DNA of 64,000 bases from Mikania micrantha. Taxonomy: Eukaryota > Streptophyta > Magnoliopsida > Asterales > Asteraceae. The position numbers were made by a program, and so were the translations under genes. Numbering within the stretch: the stretch's first letter is position 1; each line of letters opens with the position of its first letter. The notes under the pieces are model-generated. The model saw only the letters and a list, made by a program, of their open reading frames with translations, was not told the DNA's origin and ran no database searches. Below are positions 56,245-64,000 of the stretch, in pieces. The stretch is taken from NCBI GenBank assembly GCA_009363875.1, contig CM018692.1, forward strand, positions 93,400,137 through 93,464,136, given 5' to 3'.

Positions 56245-57403
56245 GTAACCCTTTTTCTTGATTTTTTTTTTCGAATTCTAGATTAGGATATATTAGGTTC
56301 ATTAATTTGGGCGTTTGATTTTGAACGAGAAATCGTTCTGGGAAACCTCGGGATGGCCAGACCACCTGTCTTGGCGATATTCTGCCTCGGCGCACCGCCT
56401 GGCGCCACGCTCTGGTAGTCAGGCGCCCCGCCCGACACATATATTTCAGTTTTCTTTTTTATTTTATTTTTAATTTCAGATGTAAAAAAGCATAATAATA
56501 AATAAATAAAGAAAAAATAATATTAAAAGTTAAAAAAAAAATAAAAAAAGCAATAATAAAATAATAAAAACAACTTCTAATAAAAAATAGATAATAATAA
56601 AAATGAAATAAAATAAATATAAATATAAATAAATACTTAAGCATATAAATAAGTATAAGTATTATAATAATAATAAAATAACAAATACATAAATGTATAT
56701 ATTGTGTATAATTAATAATAACATAAAAGAAAACGTAAATAAGTAAATAATAACTATTTATGAATATAGTTAGTTTAATAAATTAAAAAAAATTTAAGTA
56801 TTGTATCTTAAATAAAGCACGTATATAAATAAAATTTTACTTATAAATAAAAAAATAAAAAATAAATAATCAAATCTCATAAGTATTTATTTATATATTT
56901 TTGCTTGATACATAAAAATTAAACATAAAGTATATATATATATATATATATACTTATGTATTTTCGTATAATAAATAATATACAATAAAATTACAATAAG
57001 TATATAAATAATGTAATTTTATGTATTAAAAATAAATAATATATGTATATAACACTTTGCACATAAATAAGTTTTATACATATATTTGTATTTCCATTAA
57101 TAATAAATTATGTTTGTATCATATAAATAATACAAAAATATTTTTCAATAAATATTTATGATTATAAATAATTAAATAAGATTTATATATATTATTTTTT
57201 GCATATAAATAAAGAATAATATATTGTAATGTATATCATAAAGTACATACCTTAATAATCAAAATTCGTACATAAATAACATCTTCAAACAAATTTGTAT
57301 ATAAATAAACGTTTTTCAAATAAAACTAATAAACAAATTAGGGATTAGGGATTTAGTTAGATTATAAATAAATGTTGTATATAGTTGTTGTATATTATTG
57401 CAG
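56245..57403 (+). other. AT-rich segment, possible intron before env-like ORF
   Basis: After a short GC-rich start (56330-56440) the segment is extremely AT-rich (TAAATAAATA-type) with no gene. It begins GTAACC and ends TTATTGCAG, and the next bases contain an ATG (57406). Base composition and ends fit a plant intron; unproven. Confidence 0.45.
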
Positions 57404-57405
57404 TG

Positions 57406-58717
57406 ATGGAAGATGCATCGAGCTTGAGGGCCAAGAGGGCCTGACGTACGGACGCAGCGGAGCAGCAGGCACAGAGGCAGCCGGCAGCTCATCAGATCCG
57501 CTACTCCACTCCACTTGTCATCCCACCACCAGACGCTCACCCAGTTCCACCACACCTGCGCACTTTATCAGATCACACGTTGCTGCAGTTCGCTATAGAT
57601 ACGCCACATGACTATGCTCGTCCGGTTGGAGACCATCTAGTATCAAGGATACGATCGAGCAGTTATCGAGCAACTGGGACGTGTTGATGAGTTTGACGCC
57701 ATGGTGACAGCACGGTGGGGGTGCCTACTTCGCTGCCAGTGGCCGTAGTATGACGAGCTCACCGTTGAGTTTTTGTCTACTTTCCGCTACAACACGCACT
57801 CGCTCACCTACGCCGGAGCTGTGTCATTCCTTTATATAGTTTACTTAGGGCGAACTATATTTTACTTAGGGCGAACGACACATAGCATGAGTGTTGCATG
57901 GTTTGCAATCAGCATGGGCATCTACACCTAGGAGGAGATGACTGCTGATGAGTTTGAGGGCCTCCTTCGGGGCATTTCCAGGGCAGCAGGGCCCGGATAC
58001 CTCAGCGAAGAGGAGATAGCCATTCACTGGAGGATGATCGCAGTACCGCTGCACTCGGACCGGCGATTAGCCACACAAATCCGCGATCCCTTACATCGTT
58101 ACATTCATAGGATCTTGGTTTGCTCCCTGATCACTCACCACTCTAGCAAGGAAAAGGTGAGTTATTTTGACCTGTTCTGTTTGTATTGTATCCATGGTCA
58201 CCACCCGGCGAACCTCGCTTCTATTTTGCTGACATCTTTAGCGAGGCCTCGTCGGGGTGGACACACGGCGCGCCTGGACATGGGTCCGTACGTCGGCCGT
58301 ATGGCGTATCATCACAGGATGTTTGACACATTTCCAGCGCAGCTAGTTACCCTAAGCCTAGAGACGATGCCATACACGCTGCACGATATGCAGACGTCGG
58401 GGATGGTCACATTCGACACACCACCTCGATGGATGCCCCAGTTGGAGGATCCAGACCTCCCTGATCCAGCACCCCTGGTCCCGCCGTCGTCGATGCATCG
58501 CATTTTGCACTGAGGGGAGAGGCCTCCTCAAGATGAGCCGCCGTGCCAGCCTGCACCTCCTAGACTCACTGTCCGATACATACACCAGAGGATCGACACA
58601 CTTGAGGACATAGTAAGGAGTATTGCAACCACTATCGGTGCTGTCGTCCCCCCTCAGATGCCTGCCCCACGCATTCCCTCCGACTCCAACTCCGATCACG
58701 AAGCGGATGAGGAGTGA
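57406..58717 (+). pseudogene. Athila env-like ORF remnant
   Basis: Downstream of pol on the same strand. The longest open part (57938-58513) encodes residues such as FEGLLRGISRA, RDPLHRYIHRILVCSL and YCIHGHHPANLASIL, resembling the Athila ORF-1/env-like family. Reading backward in the same frame adds EFLSTFRYNTHSLTYAG (57767-57820) with stops at 57748 and 57930. A frameshift separates this from the start at 57406. A stop at 58511-58513 cuts off a Pro-rich tail that stays open to 58717. A short duplication (TTTACTTAGGGCGAAC, twice near 57842-57875) is present. Function of this family is unknown; this copy is broken. Confidence 0.65.
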
Positions 58718-59983
58718 TTGCTTGTATGTAGTTTAGTTGATGTTTGTTTTTCTTTTCCTTTGTCTGTATTCTGATAGTACATTGTATATATTTATCTTTT
58801 GGTATGTTTGTTTATGTTTTTGTTTGTGGTTGTGATTAACTGTATATGTTGTTTATTTGTTTATTGTATATTGATGTTTGTCGTTGTTTATATTTGTTGG
58901 AATTTTTGTATAAAAATTGTTTGTAATATTGTTGTTGTTGTTGTTGTTGTTGTCGTTGTATGATTGTTTCCAAATTGTATATTATTGTAATTGGATGGTT
59001 GTTGTATTGACAATTGTATATTTGAGTTTGTATTTGAGATTGTACATTGAAAGGCGCACGACTCCACTCACGACGCAATTGCCAATTATCAGGGAGTTCG
59101 TCACTTACCTTGTTGTATTATTAATTTTCTTTATCGATCGCCAGTTCTGAGGCCCCATTGAGGACAATGTGCTGTTCTAAGTGTGGGTATGTCAGGCTGG
59201 CGCCTTTTAGTTTTAATTTCTATAAAATCAATTCATTGTATATATCGAGTCAATTTTGAATAAAATTTTTAAAATTTTTGTTAAAATAAATAAAGAACTC
59301 GTAATAAATAATAAAAATTGTAAATATTTAAGTCAAAAACACAAAAAAATTGAAACCAAAAAACTTACAAAAAGATTTTTCTTTTAACTAAGTCATATGT
59401 AAATATGTAAATCAAGCGAGTCCTTGAGTCTTTGTGTTTTACAATTGTTCTTGCTTGGTTGTTTGAGATTTTAATTGCAGTCTGGTTGTAACCGCTCGTA
59501 CTCAATTTTCATTTGGGTGGCGACTACTTAGACATTATCCATATGCAAACAACCGGCAGTTGAGATCGACTTCTTTTAGGATTAGATTCACGCATGCTGA
59601 TCCGACGATATCAGCTATGTCTTTTCCACTTTTTACCTTATTTTACTCTTTCTGTAAATATTTATTATTTATTGAGCATATTTTGATCGAGTCTAGAGTT
59701 TTAGGTTGTATATAGCTAGAGTCTAGAAAATGTCCTTGATTTTTGCTTGCACTAAATAAATGGAAGATGATCGGATTATGATTAGGGCTTTGGTTTTTAG
59801 AGGCTAACTTGTGTATTGATTTGGGATTTGTTGGTAGGCCCATCCGATAGAAGGTTCCTTAGGATCGATAGAAATACATTTAAATTCATGATTCTTGTGG
59901 GATTAAGACTTGGGAAATTCGGGAAATCTGAAACCGAGTAATTGTGAATAAAGGAACCTCTGTAAACTAGCGACCTAGAGTTT
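58718..59983 (+). other. Athila 3' region, U3-like
   Basis: No gene. It includes a (TTG)n run (58930-58960) and a polypurine-like CTAAGTGTGGGTATG (59179-59193) that may mark the start of the 3' LTR. After it the sequence does not resemble 36121-36536. Confidence 0.45.
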
Positions 59984-60941
59984 TTAAAATTTAAACCTGT
60001 CACATATGTCCTCTTTTTATGGAAATAAATCCGAGGCTTATGGCCCCCGCATAATAAAAAAATTCCACAATCCACCAAGTAAGCTGAGCCTGTGCAAATA
60101 ATAAAAAGAGAGAATAAGAGCTAAAAAGTAGTTGTCATACCCAGGCTAGCAATCGAGTGAAATAGTGCTGTAATATGCCCAAGTGAGGTATAAATAAAAG
60201 AAGAATGAGAGAATAAAAAGGAAAAATGCTCACACCTTCATCTATCTCCATCATTAGGTTGAATTTTGGTTTTCTATAGGTGGTTTGCATTACGAGGTGG
60301 GTTTAAGTCACTAGACTTAAACCTATTCCTTGAAAGCTTTTTCTTGGGATTAGGATAACTCGTTTTGACCAAGGTTTTGCTTGTCTCTAGGCTCTTTTGT
60401 TTGAGTAATTTATCTTCTTTCCTTATTTTGATCTTGTAATCAGTATTTTATGATGTTCTTAGACTTATTTCAGTTCTGTTTAGCTACTCTTATGATGATT
60501 GTTGGCTAGACTATGGTTATACCTATGCTAAAGTTGATAAAGATGTGATTTTTATGGTTTTCATGTTTGGAGTTAGTTATCCATTTTACAGTACCAGTTC
60601 TAGTTCAGTTAGCCCTTTTTAGTATTTAGTCTTTAGTTATAATTGGTTAATTAGTTAAAGTCTCATTCAGGTTTTTAGAAGTTGCATCAAAACCCCCTCT
60701 TTTGTTTTTTTGTTCACAGTCTAGGTTAGTTTTTGTTAAACTAGTGTCCTTTGGGTTCGATATCCGGTCTTCCACAAGCTAACTGTCATCGATAGGTATA
60801 CTTGCCCATGTAGCGGTCTAGTTTAGAATTTCCGAGTTTAACTAGGTGTTTAGGTCGAGTCTAAGTCTAGGATTGGTTATAGTGTCATAGCTTAGGTTAG
60901 ACAGTTTTAATTATCATATTTTTGGGTACTGACCACTCACA
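59984..60941 (+). repeat. Element C right terminal repeat (3' LTR part)
   Basis: Matches 36537-37124 and 37788-38172 with a deletion of about 660 bp between, ending GACCACTCACA. Many substitutions relative to the left copy indicate considerable age. Confidence 0.65.
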
Positions 60942-61204
60942 TAAGCTTTATTTACGAATCTAAGTGTAATTGGACTTGAAAAAAAACAAAATTCATGGTG
61001 TAGGTATTCATAACACACTCATAATTATACAAGACGCACAATAATTTTTATTATGATTTAACTAAACAAATAAGATAACATTTTATTAAAATGTATACAT
61101 ATTTATATACAAACATATATATATATATATGTAAATAAAATTCAATAATAAAGACTATTAAGGAAATTATTAATTCAATAACTTAATAAGATATATATAT
61201 ATAG
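60942..61204. other. AT-rich spacer
   Basis: Unique AT-rich DNA with short (TA)n runs at 61117-61130 and 61192-61203. Nothing else seen. Confidence 0.6.
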
Positions 61205-61904
61205 TATGGGGCAGGTTATTGTACAAAGGAAATTAACTTAAGAAGCGTAGGAAGCCACCAGATTGGGCCACGTGCAATCTGGGCAAGGGGTATAATGGTC
61301 CGTGTAAAATCACGGACCACGTTATATATAATAACGGACCATCGTTTAACAGGCATAATCACGGACCAATGCGTTATATCAAATCATGGACCGTCATTTA
61401 ATACATATAATCTAGGACCAAATGGATAATCACGGACAAATACATTATATAAAATCACAGACCAATGGGTTATATAAAATCACGAACCATCATTTAACAC
61501 GTATAATCAAGGAACACCTATATAATCACGAACCAACAATTACGTACTAAGCATAAAAATCATGGACGACGTAAATTTTGTTTTAATAAACTATAACAAT
61601 ATTATACTCGAATTAAAGTTAATAAAATTTTTGATTTAATGGTGTAGTTTGTTTAAAAAAATAATTGAACGTTTAAAAGTTATTCGATTTACAAGAAGAT
61701 GGTGGAACTTGATTTACCCACAAAAAAATCAACAAATGTAGGCAATTCCTTTTTTGCCATTTTTAGCTTTAATTCAGGTAAGTTTTAAACAAAAAGTGGA
61801 TACCACTAGATCTTAGTCATTGATTTATTTGATCAAAGGTCCATAACCCTTCATATGCTTCTCACGTTAAACATCGTATGTATTGGATCCGTCTCCTATA
61901 TTGT
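61205..61904. mobile_element. MITE-like element with ATCACGGACCA core repeats
   Basis: Starts after TATATA with GGGGCAGGTTATTGTACAAA; the inverted right end (TTAACGTGAGAAGC on the other strand) matches TTAACTTAAGAAGC near the left. The core (61295-61570) holds degenerate ATCACGGACCA and GGTCCGTG repeats. It also has the ATAACTTTT-type block of the other elements. Non-coding. Confidence 0.5.
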
Positions 61905-62636
61905 ATAGGGTTATGCTAAAAAGGAGAAAAACTATAAAAAGTGTAGGAAGAAATCTAAGTCATTGAGTTTTAAGATAAATGGTTGCAACTTGTAAGTGTG
62001 CCACATCATTGGAGAGAATTAAGGAGGAATTTAAGTTGTTGGATGGGTATAATGTGTATTGTAGCAATTTTTGACTTTTTAACAACTTACCCCTATTTTT
62101 TTAAACGTTTATAACTTTTTTATACGTTATTTTTTTCAAAAAAAAATTACACCATAAAATCCTGCATTTTTTAATCTTTTCAAGGAGTATAATATTGTTA
62201 TATAAAAAAAGCCGTACTGAGTTGATGTATATGAATTTTGTGTTTTATGGTGTTTCTAAAAGTTCATCACACTGAACACAAAAAACATTATAAAATGTCC
62301 AGTTTTGATCTTATAAATATCTGAACAACATAAACACCACAAAATGTTAACACCATAAATATAATAAAATATCTCGAAAAAACACCATAAAACGTAAACA
62401 CTATAAAGCTAAGTTAAAAACATGATAAAATGTCCTGTTTTATTTTCATTAACACCTGGATATCATAAACACCATAAAATAATTTGAAAAACACCATAAA
62501 AACGTACACATGCATTACAAAAAAAACACCATAAAAGAGTTTATGGTGTTTTTTGTGTTCAAAAAACCATAAAATGCTTTGTTTTAGTTCATTGACTTCT
62601 AAACATCATAAACACCATAAATGTTAACAACATAAA
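61905..62636. mobile_element. MITE-like element with ACACCATAAAA core repeats
   Basis: Begins TATAGGGTTATGCTAAAAAGG, contains the ATAACTTTTTTATACG block (62110) and a core (62225-62636) of AACACCATAAAA and TTTATGGTGTTT in both orientations. The right end is missing: the LTR of E begins directly after it. Confidence 0.5.
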
Positions 62637-63065
62637 TGTGACATCCAGTACCAGATCATCCGGCAAGTCCGTACGGTATGTGTACTTTCACTATTTACTG
62701 TGTGTAAATACATGTATGTGAACAGTGTTTGTATTAACAGAATTCAAAATACAAGAAACAGTTGTACGTATTTATGTGTGAACTTAAATACTGTAAGTAC
62801 AACGATCACGATAACAATAGTTGTTTGTATTTAGGTGAAAACCTAAGTACAGTTAATACAACGAATCAAGAATGACAACAGTGTTCAAGTAAATAACAAG
62901 AACAAGTCGGTTGCGATTTGATATTCATAGATGACAGGAATCAGATGGCCGACAAATCAGTATGAAAATAATGGGAAAACAGGATGTTTAGTTGAGTCCA
63001 TTGGTGAGGAAATACAATTCAAAATATAATTGTAGTGTCGTTTCAGAATAACGAACTGACAGTGT

Positions 63066-63093
63066 GTTTGCGTGGGTGACGATTCACACAAAC
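63066..63093 (+). other. GTGACGAT inverted-repeat module, E copy 1
   Basis: Arms GTTTGCGTGG and TCACACAAAC around GTGACGAT. The outer five bases are GTTTG/CAAAC where D has ATTCG/CGAAT, a compensated change. Confidence 0.7.
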
Positions 63094-63169
63094 ATATCCG
63101 TGAGTTTGACGTTCTGAAATGATGACTGGGAAGTAGAAAACAAAAGCCAGAAAGCCAAACCATCATCGT

Positions 63170-63197
63170 GTTCGTTTGAATGACGATTCGAACAAAT
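63170..63197 (+). other. GTGACGAT-like inverted-repeat module, E copy 2
   Basis: Arms GTTCGTTTGA and TCGAACAAAT around ATGACGAT. Nine of ten positions pair, two of them G-T. Confidence 0.6.
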
Positions 63198-63410
63198 ACT
63201 CGCGATGGTGACGCGTTCCGACGAAACGAAAATAAAAACGAAACGATAATAATTTAAGAAAATAAAATATTTTATATTTTTACAAATTTGAAACTCATCA
63301 AAAATAATTAAAACAACTCTTTTTATTTTAAAACGCGTAAAATGCGCGTTACGTTCCGGAAACGCATTGAAAACACAAACCGAGCAACCGAAATGAACCC
63401 GAATACCCGC

Positions 63411-63475
63411 GGAGTATATAAACACCAAATGAGGCTCTCACCCTCATTTTCATCAGCCTCTCTCTCTCTAAATCC
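63411..63475 (+). promoter_or_regulatory. LTR promoter of element E
   Basis: GGAGTATATAAACACC (TATA at 63415-63422) followed about 40 bp downstream by TCTCTCTCTCTAAATCC, a typical plant pyrimidine-rich start region. Confidence 0.7.
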
Positions 63476-64000
63476 ATTTTCACGAACCTATCTCTCTCTC
63501 AAGTTTCCATCTTCAAATCGTCATAACTCACTCGTTTCTCAACGAAATCGGGCGTTCTTGGTGTCCAAACGAAGCTTTCGACTCCCCCTACCTAGAAGTA
63601 CAACCGATCTGAGCTTTTGTCCGGCCAAATTCGAGGTATGAAGCTATGAAAAATATAAAAAATAGGGTTTTCATACCCTTAGTTCAACCTAACCACTTGA
63701 AACCGGTTCTAGACACCTATTCAACCTTCACGATGTCTAGGACCACTGATAAGAGGGCAAGGAAGCCATGGAATCACCTGGAACAGTTGGTTCGATAGGG
63801 ATGATGATGCATAGTTACAGGTTCGTGAGGAGAGCTGTGCAATGGTGGTGACCGAACCTGTGTAGCGGGTTAGCCGAACCTATGATCATCACCATTCTGG
63901 CCGAACCTTCGAACTTAGACTTCCCCGAATCTTGCATGCTGCGAATCTCCATGTTAAACAAACCTTGCTCCATGCCCAACGAACCTAGGTGCATCTATTA

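Larger units (their letters stand above)
36121..60941 (+). mobile_element. Element C: decayed Athila-type Ty3/gypsy element, split by D
   Basis: Signs of an Athila lineage element in plus orientation: an 18-base primer site complementary to tRNA-Asp, a protease of the LGASINLMPYSIYKQL type, RT with FMDDFSVFG, and an env-like ORF downstream of pol. Two related terminal blocks (36537-38172 and 59984-60941) behave as LTR parts. The outer boundaries are uncertain because the U3-like regions of the two sides do not match. Element D interrupts it at 41473/54813. Numerous stops, frameshifts and deletions show that it is old. Confidence 0.8.
62637..64000 (+). mobile_element. Element E: partial LTR related to D
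   Basis: Starts TGTGACATCCAGTACC, in plus orientation. It shares with the D LTR the GTGACGAT inverted-repeat modules, a CT-rich tract (63463-63475), the telltale GACGAAACGAAAA stretches and the start of a CGAAC motif array (63850 onward). Cut by the window end, so internal region and duplication cannot be seen. A 99-codon open frame (63342-63641) lies across the promoter and is not called. Confidence 0.7.

Noticed and set aside
63342..63641. 99-codon frame at the right end as host gene
   Set aside because: Spans the TATA box and CT-rich start region of the E LTR; no domain.

Overview
The window is plant nuclear DNA made almost entirely of transposable elements. I see no host protein gene, rRNA gene or CRISPR array. 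Several things point to an angiosperm: Ty3/gypsy elements with chromodomain-like C-termini and initiator-tRNA-Met primer sites, an Athila-type element with a tRNA-Asp primer site, and many inverted-repeat elements sitting in (TA)n. The style of the elements suggests a eudicot, perhaps Asteraceae, but that is only an impression.

Layout. (1) 1-2575: AT-rich non-coding DNA with interleaved direct repeats, then the left half of a MITE-like element. (2) 2576-30441: element A, a Ty3/gypsy chromovirus arranged as LTR-internal-LTR-internal-LTR inside one 5-bp target duplication (gtgta). Both internal regions carry the same in-frame stop in pol. (3) 13418-25385: element B, an intact chromovirus in reverse orientation, nested in the second internal region of A (target duplication tacaa). 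It has an extra ORF upstream of gag. (4) 30442-36120: a cluster of MITE-like inverted-repeat elements, most bounded by (TA)n or (CA)n. (5) about 36121-60941: element C, a decayed Athila-type element with remnants of protease, RT, RNase H, integrase and an env-like ORF; most of gag is missing. (6) 41474-54812: element D, an intact, reverse-oriented chromovirus nested in the integrase region of C (target duplication catgt), with two 3610-bp LTRs in which I found no difference by eye. (7) 60942-62636: two more MITE-like elements. (8) 62637-64000: the start of another LTR (E), related to that of D and cut by the window end.

The strongest unexplained signal lies in the non-coding parts of the LTR elements. 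The LTR of A carries a run of about 13 short stem-loops in 560 nt. Their arms differ but the pairing is kept, several pairs are G-U, and about half have UNCG-type loops. D carries a different structured module in its LTRs and leader: a conserved hairpin with a UGCG loop enclosed by an outer stem whose sequence changes completely from copy to copy while still pairing. D and E also share a third module, ten-base inverted arms around the octamer GTGACGAT. These look like RNA or DNA structures under selection for folding.

Order of events: C is old and broken, and D entered it very recently. A entered a MITE and became a three-LTR array by recombination between LTRs. B sits in only one of the two A internal regions, yet its LTRs look more diverged than those two regions are from each other. 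The simplest model is that the array formed by crossover between a copy carrying B and a copy lacking it.
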